Source: Prochlorococcus sp. AG-409-P03
GTDB lineage: Bacteria > Cyanobacteriota > Cyanobacteriia > PCC-6307 > Cyanobiaceae
DNA length: 64,000 bases
NCBI GenBank assembly: GCA_003215295.1
Contig: QCKN01000003.1
Coordinates: 62,001-126,000 of the forward strand
Direction of reading: 5' to 3'
The notes beneath the pieces are model-generated. The model had not been told where the DNA came from. It ran no database searches and saw nothing but the letters and a program-made list of their open reading frames with translations. Below, piece by piece: positions 26,801-36,100 of this stretch (position 1 is the stretch's first letter; each line of letters opens with the position of its first letter). The position numbers and the translations under genes were made by a program.

Positions 26801-27168
26801 TAGTCCGCAAAATCATCTTTACTTTTGTAATTAGTAAGCCTAGTATTTAAGGGCCTAAGAATAGCATCATCAAAAAACTTAGGTGTAATATTGGTTAGAT
26901 TATTCTGCTTAATAAAGTATTTAGAAATACCTTTAATATTATTAATGTCCTCTAAATTAGAAGTCGCAGATACATGCAACCCACTAACTTCATTTTCCTT
27001 TGTTAGGTATGTGATATACTTCGAAGAAATAATGTGACTATTAATCAAATCTTGATTAATATCTGATGCTAACCCCGCAAGGTTTATATCATCCTGAAGA
27101 TAAACCTTTGGAGTGATAACCTTTAGAACATCAACATAATTTCTTTTAAAGTATTTTCTATCGGCCAT
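20893..27168 (-). CDS. Giant baseplate wedge protein with P2 gpI/T4 gp7-type region
   Basis: At 2091 residues this is the longest gene here. A gpI-like tail domain lies at about residues 290-410, with SCPKDYLPFLADLVGWRLYG followed by Arg-rich helices and KKGTRQGLIDALHAVIP. In contractile tails gpI/gp7 partners with gpJ/gp6, and the gp6-type gene is directly upstream. The C-terminal half carries beta modules of carbohydrate-binding type (DGKEYTYSVYF... and ENGWFRASVSVHW, about 1630-1800). It is about twice the length of T4 gp7 (1032). It probably forms the outer wedge and holds the fibres encoded downstream. Confidence 0.75.
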   Translation of the reverse strand: MADRKYFKRNYVDVLKVITPKVYLQDDINLAGLASDINQDLINSHIISSKYITYLTKENEVSGLHVSATSNLEDINNIKGISKYFIKQNNLTNITPKFFDDAILRPLNTRLTNYKSKDDFADYVSGTLLPSIHPNTDITANTTSAFGNNNTESHEFLTSSLNWLYFLNTSGLITRATTGEETVGFSPSSLVFSALTDMIFEGKDITLDYAIKMYQEYVWKNYNALSSLDVNVIPPDFMSGTGTYTSGTQNLDKLKTLIEIEYSPLYTDRNNTKVKDSFENYLLFNSVQSENVEDGPLHKLLRAVAYSMYDVNDQVESIRLLTSIESCPKDYLPFLADLVGWRLYGSDEAAWRRQLRSAVDLYKKKGTRQGLIDALHAVIPNSPLDPENSITEFYESYVPNLIFYLLKTDSPLFESLSTWTQDKAMALGIPGYDPSDLDLNIKYVVDEILKRCVTEFPTQFRIGNEPFRVHILDSGKAWFDDYDSPPDGLGDVHQTPLGAPHYGRWRTYKAPNPNSEYVATLGDPNFVFNYRGRLYPIPPWEDERYYADTAITEDLLDFIINELNCLEVALPSTQKLKSFIQDNTTAKLSTSKSRQSGFLFLTSSLELPPNYETIISKHQRDKYDYISMWNGKSSMFNFEVVGGDFDVLYLTDSRYTKRDVFDSLKIIDDFAPAKSKPQADFVLRHVDYLSSIGNTAISYRLNLNDLHTSGALGGYEASSVNLRGEGMRGQDFHSGFDDSKGNHIHDTLPVFKREQVDSFTDTAMGSTSAIAIPRNSIRRRNFKNVITQKGGGWYSRRGDSMPVYFNTSSSYPEKSFDYTLLGFVPSSLNFHPVDDVTNTSSVYNVSNDPNSVNTYFNVDVSNTFPVRGDTSIWDVSSQDDYIRRDSAPDIIRVLHALTERIESEKAKIESDHNAQYFNASSAWCDIVESLKNQKSYLGMNFDEFFNKRLDQRQSVRYLSEDKSGNNRKNIGKGIHSLYRDYIEHFYSDGLSGKLIDSRLDGGKNLLSHVYGPLFYNGNLRVDGSGIATSGIFQASSYGSQYELNLARDYTSSALSGIGVSLHSADKDLYVRVPEYRTQHMVSGVELVDGSAIEGVVPKNWFSIVELDPTLSRPNSDGYFAGNKFILSKSRSHGVPRLRLNLSATESNNNFLIPEHYLSLAVNCIPFKDDTPEIGGASVGVWIHTDVENDVDNKKVFWNYMPDGSWSMQDASSVTDIEIGETTVLEKLAHKFTLDSSSLEGETQTTTYCTEGVEYDTIVDLPTLEILQEKHVQCLKLNFDTHNSKINVPINYFSKLVGTKQGHQVHRKAQNYIVEVFLYPTNEDTTTILFDSVSIVDETQKDRAFIAEEFILPDFSQTDEIFHESPGALVDLSAGFWKQDGSKVALETSTTTTEFSDMPSLLNYSFPDFGYNTYINDYWDDDEQKGVEFQRQLKPFNGDPLPGCSYCGDGPDWGHFLHHPNGNYTQALWDDDVFARGMWFDGWSSPLHYPFGTTLVTCSTGIERLLVAGDLNTDRPVSFGDSANLNYIFPIQTFRHTDPRPFRLEGDQVPWFTGSVFAGEQIFTGSEYENFFDLLSNVSLIAPNSDENYSLGWLVTQAEDRKPVKETIFDPTGTYFNAATRGVLDNAPTDFTNINKAVKTNYGAGSIPPNGIIQDIPYTELEDGKEYTYSVYFKPGINTSSIVFDNLGNVHDTDYGSFLLTLNYLRPKHDESWFIYNTSGNAATQPTNPNTGVVNEGNTAQWDAASSLPYTSIKVTPGNAIYGQAMVSSYAVNAPAFYDAGSPAVEGERCNVVELENGWFRASVSVHWRSSWINRTIDAPNNPALWDNKEEFAFHKNKVNGLRITMQMHKPYSYDMAIPQNTDWRNAHSETTRNDWKVWGSLFHEGNASELKDFQYMAGDLFVGDTDTIAKIDKELCYMDTSGSMFTGTTKVKAASSIGDWSGIQRVTASVQNPITGIIKLNTQVSAHNYTNTNFSGGYFYLDENAVPRDIDGSAFVGITSSTLGSYIEKKETAYAQIEEDELLVILRYFNSLTNNLGSRNAAVTASNMETSGGGRLNYRLHPYQMDGQNSPGLWTVRDSNYKQVTKLDITN

Positions 27169-27172
27169 AACA

Positions 27173-28846
27173 CTAAATTAATGCAAAGTTAATCGTTAAG
27201 TTGTTTAGCTGGATGATTTCATTGAATGAAACTTCAATAATATCAGGAATATTATCAATGGTTGCATATCGTACCTGTGGGATCTTATGTAGTTCTTTGT
27301 TTAGGTTCTGTGATATAAGCCTAGCACCAAACGACATTTTATCAACACTAAAGTAATCAAGAATCTTAGCAAAAGCTAATCCCTTAATTGTCCCTTCTTC
27401 TTTTTGTAACTTCTCATCAACATGAATCGTTACAACCAAATCCAAAGTTCTAATTAACCCATCGGCAACCACGATATCATCGGTTAACATCTTTTTATCA
27501 TCAATAGCTTCTAGTAGTTCCGTTTTAAATTGTACAGTTGCTCTTTTTAATTGAGTAGGAGAAGCTACCTCTAAGGCGTAGAGATCAATAACATTTGCAG
27601 AGCTATATGCTTTTCTGGTTGCGGCGGTAAGCTTCGCACTTGTACCTGCGGTACTAACAAATCTGTTTCCAAACGCCTCGTAATCTTCTAAAGTAACTAA
27701 TCTATCTTGCCTCTTAAAGTCCATAGGACCGTATCGTTTGGCATGGGCAACAGTTTCAGCATCGGCTCCACCTAAGGATACACTTGTATTTGTTGCTCTA
27801 GATGTTCTAGTTTCATTAAGAGTATTAACTCTTGCAGATATAGGTGCGGAGATGCTTTGGGAGTATATGTTCCCTCGGATACCTCCTCCTGTTCTATAGT
27901 TTATTACATAGTTAGCATTTGCAGGTGGAGAAGCGCCGAGTACGCCATCGCCAAAGAGCAGTACTGCGTTAAACCTTTCATCATAGCTAACTTCAAAAAC
28001 CTTGTCTTCATACCCTGAAGCTTGAAATAGATTATCTACTTGTCTATACACTCCTGACGCATTACTGTTATCTGCATTTACATATACCTGAACACTGTTC
28101 TCACAAACAGGACCTTTTTCAAGCAGCACTTTTTTTACACTTTCTCTAGCATCAAAAACACCTTTCTGTATATTCAGTGAACCTTCCACAAGAGCTAAAT
28201 TATCCCAGACTCTAGCGTTAGCAATTACATCGTTTTCCGCAGTGCCAGAAGCGACATACTCTACAGATTCGGTGGAATATAATTTTAAAGAAGACTCGGC
28301 ATTCAAGTCAGTTAGCTTGCCATCCTTGGTTTTGTACAGTATAAAAGTTAGTGGCGATCCGTCTTCAGGAGATGTCACTGTAAACACCCTATCTGAAACA
28401 TCTATCTCTACATATTCATCTTCATCAAAAGTGCCTACTCGATCATCAAGTGTAAGAGAGGCTTTTGCTCCTGAAGAGATTGGACCCTTCATTTTAATAC
28501 CAATCAATTGAAGCAGCTTATTTACATTTGCACGATTTTGTGCAGTAGCTATGTAGTTTTCATTTGCGAGCATATCTGCCTTCATAGACATAACTGAGCC
28601 CATATAAGCCACTAATTCAGAAAACATTATACCAAAGTCAGACTCCGAATAGTTCTGGTAATCTAAGGGGTATACTGCTTGTAAATACTTTATTAGAGAA
28701 TTCTTAAGAGAAAGAAAGTCTGTTGCAGCATAATCAATTAAATCCTCTTTTCTTTCAAAACCGTCACCATAAGGTAACAGCTTTTCAAAATCAGACGCTG
28801 CGGTTGTAAAAGGGATTGAATCTGGTAAATTATATGAATCTGTCAT
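27173..28846 (-). CDS. 6: Baseplate wedge protein, T4 gp6 / baseplate J-like
   Basis: The 557-residue protein has the baseplate J-type N-terminus, with LVAYMGSVMSMKADMLANEN (about 72-91), the central GDGVLG motif near residue 300, and a C-terminal domain including KRYGPMDFKRQDRLVTLEDY (about 367-386). gp6/gpJ forms the inner wedge ring around the hub. It overlaps gp25 upstream by ATGA and lies 4 bases before the gpI-type gene, the usual gp25-J-I order. Confidence 0.9.
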   Translation of the reverse strand: MTDSYNLPDSIPFTTAASDFEKLLPYGDGFERKEDLIDYAATDFLSLKNSLIKYLQAVYPLDYQNYSESDFGIMFSELVAYMGSVMSMKADMLANENYIATAQNRANVNKLLQLIGIKMKGPISSGAKASLTLDDRVGTFDEDEYVEIDVSDRVFTVTSPEDGSPLTFILYKTKDGKLTDLNAESSLKLYSTESVEYVASGTAENDVIANARVWDNLALVEGSLNIQKGVFDARESVKKVLLEKGPVCENSVQVYVNADNSNASGVYRQVDNLFQASGYEDKVFEVSYDERFNAVLLFGDGVLGASPPANANYVINYRTGGGIRGNIYSQSISAPISARVNTLNETRTSRATNTSVSLGGADAETVAHAKRYGPMDFKRQDRLVTLEDYEAFGNRFVSTAGTSAKLTAATRKAYSSANVIDLYALEVASPTQLKRATVQFKTELLEAIDDKKMLTDDIVVADGLIRTLDLVVTIHVDEKLQKEEGTIKGLAFAKILDYFSVDKMSFGARLISQNLNKELHKIPQVRYATIDNIPDIIEVSFNEIIQLNNLTINFALI

Positions 28847-29310
28847 ATTGTTGCTTGCACCTCTATTGCTGACCCTTCATCGCCTCTTATTCGTATGTTT
28901 AGAATAATTACGATTCCAGGAATACCTTTATATGAAGAAGTTTCATTACTTTGAAAAACAGAAAGTTTAAGTATCTCCCACTCTGGGTGATTAGTAGCTA
29001 CTGCGGTATAAACCTCTTCAACAATCTCCTCATGAAGCTGCTCATCTAAAGGCTCGAATAGGAACTGCTCTAAGTCTATTCCATAGTTAGGGAGCATGGG
29101 GCGCTCGCCCGTCTGAGTGTTGAGGAATTGATATACCATGCTACGAAGCAGGTTCCGATCCGTAGCTTTATTGAATGCACCATAACCTTCGTTGCTAGTT
29201 AGAGGGTAATTAATCCCAACTACTCTAGGAGTCTTCTTTACCGAAGTTATAGCTTCGTTAAGATGCTTAGGGGTGTCAAACCCGTAAGTAATAGATTCAG
29301 TTACAGTCAT
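28843..29310 (-). CDS. 25: Baseplate wedge protein gp25
   Basis: The 155-residue protein is a GPW/gp25 family member: a central helix region, NLLRSMVYQFLNTQTGERPMLP-type core (about 52-74), the conserved LFEPLD segment (about 84-89), and a final beta strand pair. gp25 is homologous to type VI secretion TssE and helps start sheath assembly on the baseplate. It overlaps neighbours on both sides by ATGA, indicating translational coupling. Confidence 0.92.
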   Translation of the reverse strand: MTVTESITYGFDTPKHLNEAITSVKKTPRVVGINYPLTSNEGYGAFNKATDRNLLRSMVYQFLNTQTGERPMLPNYGIDLEQFLFEPLDEQLHEEIVEEVYTAVATNHPEWEILKLSVFQSNETSSYKGIPGIVIILNIRIRGDEGSAIEVQATI

Positions 29311-32075
29311 AGCTTAATGTTTTTGAAAAAGTCTTTTTGTGCTTTATAATTAGTTACTACCTCTTTAGTAGTTAGGGCTTTCGAATAGAACTTTAAACTT
29401 CCAACATAGCCATCTAGAGCACTCCTATATCCGTGCCTTTCTGACATAAAGCCACCAGAAGAACTTGTAATTTTCATGCCATCAGTCCAGCCCCCACCAA
29501 CAATCCAAGGAGTATACAGACTACCTGTTATTGTATTGTTGTAATTATTTGGTCCCTCATTAAAAGCACTTGTACCTAGTTGATTTACAGTGCCGCTATA
29601 GTAGTAAAAACTACTAGTTGTAGCGTCTGCGGGTGTAATAAATGTAGGAATTTTAGGCATACTATTTTTAGCTATACCAAATACATCAGACATTGCGGAA
29701 GTAGCCATTAAGTTACCGTCTAGGTGTATTCGAACTTCATCAACATTAGGATCAAATGACACATTAATATGCATGAAATCCCCCGACACATCATTAAACT
29801 TTACACTATTTACAGTAGTAGAAGAATCTACAGTCATTTTAGAGTATCGAAGACCGTTATCTACAGAGCTAACTGATACGAATTCAACATCAGAAGTGTT
29901 TAAAGATTGCGTGGTAGCTAAGAAGAAGCAGCTAGATGCAGCAGTTGCGCTCGCTACTAGCCCCAAGGAACTTGCTGGGTCTGTATCACTACCTGGAGTA
30001 ACTCGTTCTGAGGAATAGATTTGAGGATCTCTACTAAATCCCATAACAAAACCTTTAGTTGTTACGGTAGTATTATCTTCTAACATCATGTTATCAGCAT
30101 TAGCTACAAGAGATCCTCCTGTATTTTCACAAGCTAACAACAATTTATAGTAGTTGTAGTCTGCCCAATCCCCTGAATCAGTATCCACTGTTGTACTAGA
30201 GGCTTCACCGTAAACTTCGGCACCACTAAATGAAGTTCCATACTGAGGGATATGCACCCACGCATCTATACTAGCTCCATTTTGATTATATAATAAATTT
30301 TGGAAGTCGATGGAGTCTGGTAGCTTAACAAAACTACCTAACGCACTTGTGTACACTTCCGTATTTTTGTATTGCTGTCTGGTTATCCCTTTAAGTTTAG
30401 CAAGACCTAAACCTTTATCAAACACATCACCTGCATCCGATGCTACTAATTGAGCATTATTAGCTGAATTATTCGCACAGTTAAGCACTTTGTAATCATT
30501 AGAATTTGTTCCAACGATGTCAGAATTTAAGAAATTATAAACAGCGAACAGATCGTCTGTTACAATGTTATCTGTTAGAGACAGTACGGGCGCGTCAGTA
30601 GAGCTAAACTCACCTAGGTTAATAATTCCCCCCGCACCAACAGGAGGGACTATCATTGGAGGTGCTAATGTTTGTGCTTCTGCCCTAGCAGAGCGAACAA
30701 ATTTAGGTCTAATAGGCAAGACTATACCTTCAACCTCGCCCTCTTCAAAAGTTAGGTTGCGTTGTTTTTTTATATCAACATCTAGATTTATTCCACTAAG
30801 ATAAGAGAAGTCGTTAATAGGAACAGTGCCTGGAAGGAAAGTTTGATCTGCACCGAACATTTGGTTAGCTAATACCGCTACTTCAATTTGCTTCTTTCTT
30901 TTGTTAATTCTCTGAGTATGTCTATCTATTGCTGCAAATATACTTTGTTGGAAGTTAACTACTAATGCAGACTTAGCATCATATCCCGAGGCTACGAGGC
31001 TGTTTACATGACTGGAAAGGTCATATACTTCTTTATTCTTTTGATTCTCTAGTACTTGTAAGAAATGATCTTCAGTGTAATGTGTAGCCATAGAAGGCGT
31101 ATTGTTTACCTGATCAACATCAAAAAAGGTATCCACATACTTACCTAGCTCGCTTAAAGCGACAGTGGTTCCTTTTCCACCTAAGTTGGGATCGTGTTCT
31201 AAGCCCCATTTGTCGCCTGGAATTACAATCCCTAGGTCTGCACTAGTTGGAATTGGCCCTCCATCAGTGTAGGATCTATTTTGAGAATCATAATAAAGAC
31301 CATCTCTAGAAAGTAGGAATTGTCCTTTTTTTGCCGCAGGAGGTCCGAATACTAGCCTAAATATGGGCCTTGCTTCTTCCTCTTCTGCTACTCTAGCCGC
31401 TTCTACTTCTCTTTCAGAGAGTACCTCCGAAATTAAATTTAAAGCACTAGTGCATTTATTGGAGAAGTTTACAGCAGTTTGTACCTGCTGTTTCATAATT
31501 AAAAACTCCCCCTGTCTATTCTTTTGGAATGGAGACTGGTTTGCGGGGTCAGTGGGATCATTTGGATCACCTCCTGCTCCTGGTCCACCATCTAAAACGA
31601 GTTGTGCGCTTCCTGTCTCTTCTCCATCAACTAACCTAAACCAAGCCTCTGTATCATCAAGACATTTACTTATATTTTCGTAAATCTCGCTACCTTGACC
31701 ATATAAATCAGCCAAGGCATCGGCTACACCGAAAGCGAACCCTGCATACTCTGCCCATTGCGCGTCGATTCCGTACCGAGAACTTGAAGAAAGGAACTTT
31801 AGTTTTCCAGTATCAGCATCTATTTCCATGATACCTAAATCCCTAAAAGCCCAAGCCATAGCGTCCGCTATTGCATTTTGGGCTGCTTCCTTACCTTCTT
31901 GAATACCTAGGGCAAAGCCGCCTAAGGTATCCCCTGGGATAAGGGATAGTACATCTTTTCCAAGCTCAATCATGCAGGTAGGCACACCCCATTCCATTAG
32001 ATATCCCTCTACAGGGTTATCTAAATTTTGGATAAACAGTCCGTTTTTTAGGTCTAGCTTTGGAAAATTAACCAT
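29307..32075 (-). CDS. Baseplate/tail protein with C-terminal LamG-like domain
   Basis: A 922-residue protein. The first 450 residues are helical and Ala-rich with no named domain. The C-terminal third (about 580-915) resembles a concanavalin A-like/laminin-G fold, with ASIDAWVHIPQYG, a DEVRIHLDGNLMATS strand pair and LDGYVGSLKFYSKALTTKEV near the end. Such domains bind glycans. It lies between the spike gene and gp25, so it probably sits on the baseplate. Function beyond that is unknown. Confidence 0.7.
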   Translation of the reverse strand: MVNFPKLDLKNGLFIQNLDNPVEGYLMEWGVPTCMIELGKDVLSLIPGDTLGGFALGIQEGKEAAQNAIADAMAWAFRDLGIMEIDADTGKLKFLSSSSRYGIDAQWAEYAGFAFGVADALADLYGQGSEIYENISKCLDDTEAWFRLVDGEETGSAQLVLDGGPGAGGDPNDPTDPANQSPFQKNRQGEFLIMKQQVQTAVNFSNKCTSALNLISEVLSEREVEAARVAEEEEARPIFRLVFGPPAAKKGQFLLSRDGLYYDSQNRSYTDGGPIPTSADLGIVIPGDKWGLEHDPNLGGKGTTVALSELGKYVDTFFDVDQVNNTPSMATHYTEDHFLQVLENQKNKEVYDLSSHVNSLVASGYDAKSALVVNFQQSIFAAIDRHTQRINKRKKQIEVAVLANQMFGADQTFLPGTVPINDFSYLSGINLDVDIKKQRNLTFEEGEVEGIVLPIRPKFVRSARAEAQTLAPPMIVPPVGAGGIINLGEFSSTDAPVLSLTDNIVTDDLFAVYNFLNSDIVGTNSNDYKVLNCANNSANNAQLVASDAGDVFDKGLGLAKLKGITRQQYKNTEVYTSALGSFVKLPDSIDFQNLLYNQNGASIDAWVHIPQYGTSFSGAEVYGEASSTTVDTDSGDWADYNYYKLLLACENTGGSLVANADNMMLEDNTTVTTKGFVMGFSRDPQIYSSERVTPGSDTDPASSLGLVASATAASSCFFLATTQSLNTSDVEFVSVSSVDNGLRYSKMTVDSSTTVNSVKFNDVSGDFMHINVSFDPNVDEVRIHLDGNLMATSAMSDVFGIAKNSMPKIPTFITPADATTSSFYYYSGTVNQLGTSAFNEGPNNYNNTITGSLYTPWIVGGGWTDGMKITSSSGGFMSERHGYRSALDGYVGSLKFYSKALTTKEVVTNYKAQKDFFKNIKL

Positions 32076-32076
32076 A

Positions 32077-33147
32077 TCAAGTCTCGCTTAAATCCTCTAA
32101 CTTGTCTTCGTCAAAGAAGCTGTAGTTACCATCTTCATTTTTCATTTGATCGTAATTGTTTAATTGTATGCTCATATTATCATCAACATCAAATGTAGGG
32201 TTTAATTCAATTTTACCACCTGCATCACTTTGTATATTAACATTGGCTCCTTTTATATTTACATCACCTGCGCTTCTCATTGCAATTCCTTTAGAAGCAA
32301 ATACTCCTACATTCCCTCTGCTACGAACTTGTACAGTAGAATCATCTCCACCCTTAGTATCTATGAATACTCCACCTTCTACATCATAAGTTTCAATAAT
32401 AATGTTACCGTTATCAGAAATAATCCTAATATTGCCAGAAGATTTGTTATAAGGAGCCTCACCATGCTTTACACTGGACTTATTTACTAGTTGAATCTCT
32501 CTTCCATTAGTTCCAACCTCTAAAGTTATGTTTCCCTCCCTACTTACAGTTGTTGATGAGCCTTTACAAGCCGAATAAATGGAATTTGGGCCTACAATTC
32601 CCTCTTTAACCTTATTTTCCGTTATTTTTATCCCTGCCATCTCATTTCCAGTCTTGAGTACGATAGCATCTACTCCAGGAGCATCATTTAGAGCTACAAC
32701 CTTACCAGTTGCCGATTTTAAGCGTATCCCTGGGTTCATCCTTGCTGAATTTCGGTCATCTTTAAGTAAAATTTGGTTTTTTAGAGGGGTTGTAATGCCA
32801 TAGGACATGGGAATGGAAGCAAAATTATATAATTTTGGATTAAATCCTATATTTTTGCTAGTTGCCTCATCCTCAAATACAGGTCTACCTTGGATTTCTG
32901 AATTTTGTGTTGGTGCAGTTGTACAGGATAAGAAATGGTACGAAGGGTCATTCTCTGGTTTGCAGCAGAGAACTCTAGTGCCAACTTCAGGAATAGCGCC
33001 GAAACCACTATGATGACCTCCACCATATGGAGTTCCATACCATACCCATACTGATCCAGGAAGCTCACCATCGAATTGAACTGCTATCATTCCTTGACGG
33101 GTTGGATCTGCATTACTTGTTACTGTTCCTACTTTAATATTTTCCAT
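32077..33147 (-). CDS. Central spike protein, gp5/VgrG/gpV-like without lysozyme domain
   Basis: The 356-residue protein has an N-terminal OB-fold (residues about 1-90, with GTVTSNADPTRQGMIAVQF and GAIPEVGTRVLCC), then a linker and a C-terminal triple-stranded beta-helix region (about 200-335) with short repeats such as GNIRIISDNGNIIIET. This is the membrane-piercing spike below the tail tube. Unlike T4 gp5 it has no lysozyme domain, so the tail has to rely on another enzyme. It should carry the PAAR tip encoded at 7,153-7,575. Confidence 0.85.
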   Translation of the reverse strand: MENIKVGTVTSNADPTRQGMIAVQFDGELPGSVWVWYGTPYGGGHHSGFGAIPEVGTRVLCCKPENDPSYHFLSCTTAPTQNSEIQGRPVFEDEATSKNIGFNPKLYNFASIPMSYGITTPLKNQILLKDDRNSARMNPGIRLKSATGKVVALNDAPGVDAIVLKTGNEMAGIKITENKVKEGIVGPNSIYSACKGSSTTVSREGNITLEVGTNGREIQLVNKSSVKHGEAPYNKSSGNIRIISDNGNIIIETYDVEGGVFIDTKGGDDSTVQVRSRGNVGVFASKGIAMRSAGDVNIKGANVNIQSDAGGKIELNPTFDVDDNMSIQLNNYDQMKNEDGNYSFFDEDKLEDLSET

Positions 33148-33149
33148 TT

Positions 33150-36100
33150 TTAATCAATAGCTGGTATCATCCCTGGGCTGGGGTCTGGGTGGGTATAACC
33201 CATTGAACGCCAGTATCCTTCTAAAACTTCTTCTTCTGATTTACTCATAGTAGAAAGATCTGAATGTCCTAAATAATCGTTGTAAGCATCATGTCCGTAT
33301 TCGGAATTCTGTGCTCTCCATCTAGCTATAACACTAGCGGCTAATCCTTCCCAATCATTATCACTAGAAACACGATTCCAATCTGTATTTCTTTCCACCC
33401 AATCTCGTACATCTATATTATATGTTATAATAGGAGTTAATGCTCCTTCAAAAGTATCAGGCGATTCATCTTCGACGGGAGTAGGGGGTAGGTCATCAGG
33501 GAGAGGGATCGGTGTAGGTGTATGCATCGGAGCCCTGACTGGTTCCGTATCCAAAACTGAATCACCTGCGTCTTTTGTTGGAGGTAAGACCACTGGATGA
33601 GTAGGATCAATTAATGGAACAGGAGCAGTAGCCTCTGGTGCTGCGTAATCAGGTAGAGGTGGCAGTGTCCAAGGATCAATCTCGGGTGGGACTTCAGCGG
33701 CAGGAGGGTCAGAATAGAATGGGTCAATCCTAGGATCAAGCCCACGGGCTCCCCCAGCAAAGTGTGCAGGGTCAGTAGGAAGATCAGCATGCCATGCAGC
33801 GGTCATAGCTCCTGCAATTTTTATACCAGCCATTGATGCAGTTCGCGCAGCTAACCCTAGAGCACCTCCACCTCCAAGTTTCTGATCGTCCATTTCTATA
33901 GGATCCTTGATGACAAGGAATTCAGAATAGGCATCACGATTTGATATATAATGTCTGAAACCAAAGATTCTATAAAGACCTGAATAAAAACTGTTTACTG
34001 GGTTTCTATTTGTTTTTCCATCGTATAATTGCCTAACTTGATTTAATCTATTTACAAAAAGCAAAGAAGGTCTGCTTAAAATAGCACCATCTGAATATTC
34101 AAACATTGGGAGAGTTCTTATTTGTCCCGAAAATCTAAAATTAAATAATTTAAAAAAGAAATGCAAAAAAGACAAAGACGAAGATTTGGTATATTTTTTA
34201 TGAATCTTTGACATGCCTAGGCCCGTTGTAGTTGTCAACAATGTGGCTAAATTTTTAGCCAAAGATCCAACGCTGACAGGGGGTCTGCCCATCATAGCTC
34301 TGGCATGTGCCCATAAAGGGTCAGAACTACTATAATCTTCTAAAATTCTTGTGTATAAAGCTAAAACATCAGCAGAAGTAATTGTCTTACTTGAAGCTTT
34401 AATATGCTTATGAGGGATGGCTGCTGTTTGGTTAGCCATGGTCCATTGCATCTCACTAAAACTTAAATTAAGTAGTGGAAAAAACCCCTCTTCAGTCTTG
34501 ATGTTCAGGTGAATTACATTAGGATTTGAAGTGTTACACCTAAAAACAGGAATACCGAAATTAGCAATCTTTTCTTTCGCTTCTTGTGAGTAATTAAACT
34601 CATCTGGTATTTTGTTTATCGCTAAATCAGGATCGAAAAAACTAGTAGTTTTAAACTTTTTAGTTATTATGCTTTGAATGTACGCAAAAAAAGGTAATCC
34701 TGTATCTGCAAAATTACTTAGCACAGGATTCGAAGTATATGCAGGGGTAGTTGGGTCATTTAAATCAATTAGCCTATTCCAGAAAGGGTCTCCACCTCTC
34801 CCTACGCGAGGATCATATGAAGGTGGAGTATACTGAATATGTTCAGCGGTTCCATGAAGAAGAGATTGTTGTGTTTTTTTATCTAATCTTGGATTATTTA
34901 CAAAAATACCACCTTGTAAATAATTTTTTATATATTTTCTAGCTCCAAAAACAAACATTCCTGGTTCACTAGATGGTAAAGAGCCAGTTAACAAGGAGTA
35001 AGAAGTTCCTATCATCTTTTTGTAAATATCAATTAGCTCTACATTACTTTCCCAGTACCAATAAGGTTGGATAAGTTCTTCCGAAGTGGCGGTAGATACT
35101 CTTCTAAGCAACTCAGTTATTGGAGCTAACCTGTTGCCTTGGTTTATCTGCTCTGCCATTTCATCATCAATTAGAAAAGTTAACCAGTACATTCCACCAT
35201 AATTAGCATCAACTAAACTTATAAATTCTTCCTGATTCACCACGGGAGCGTCCCATGTAACACCTCGTCTAGCTTTTGCAATAGCGGGATCATAGTATCT
35301 TGCTCCGCTAGTACTGCTATCTGCTTGCATTGTAACAACTTTTAATCCCAAATCTTCATAAATCTCTCTTGCAAGTATAGCAGCCGCAGTATCTGAATTA
35401 TACGGAGTCATACCAGCATACGCAGCATCAATTTCTTCAGGCTCCGCAATTAATTTTAGTCGATCTGATATTGAAGCATCTTTGTTTTTTAAATATTGCT
35501 TAAGTAGCTTATTTAAGTCTGGTAACACTACTAAACTATTAGGAACCCCTACTTCTTTTAGGTAATGAGTAATTAGATGTGTAATATTTTTATCGAGATT
35601 TAAAATATTATTAGTCTCAGGTACAATTTCAATATCGTCCTTGTAATTAGGGACACCTCCTCCCATAGTAGTTCTAACTATCCTTCTAGTTGAGTGAGTC
35701 GTGCGATATTCAAATAAAGGAACCCTAACTGCGAATTCAAATTTTTCCTCAGCTAGATCAACTGCTTTTTCTGGGTTTAGCTTCTTAACCTCTGGTGTAG
35801 CTACAAATGTATACTTTGTAGTCTCTAGGTTCTTCATGTTGTTAGCATAAGTTACATCAATAAGAACAGACTCAAACGGCCCAGCCCAATGGCTTAGATC
35901 ATCTCCTACACCGTACATAATATAGACTTTAGGAAATAACTTAGGCAGGTTGTCCGTTAAAGTATGTCTCACGCTGCTCGCGTCTAATGTATCGCCTTTC
36001 GACTCCGCTTCCTCTACTAACTGATTTCTTTGCTCTACAACTCTAGCTAGTCTGGACGATAAGGCAGTATCTAGTAATGTTCTTAAGAATAAAAGCTCAG

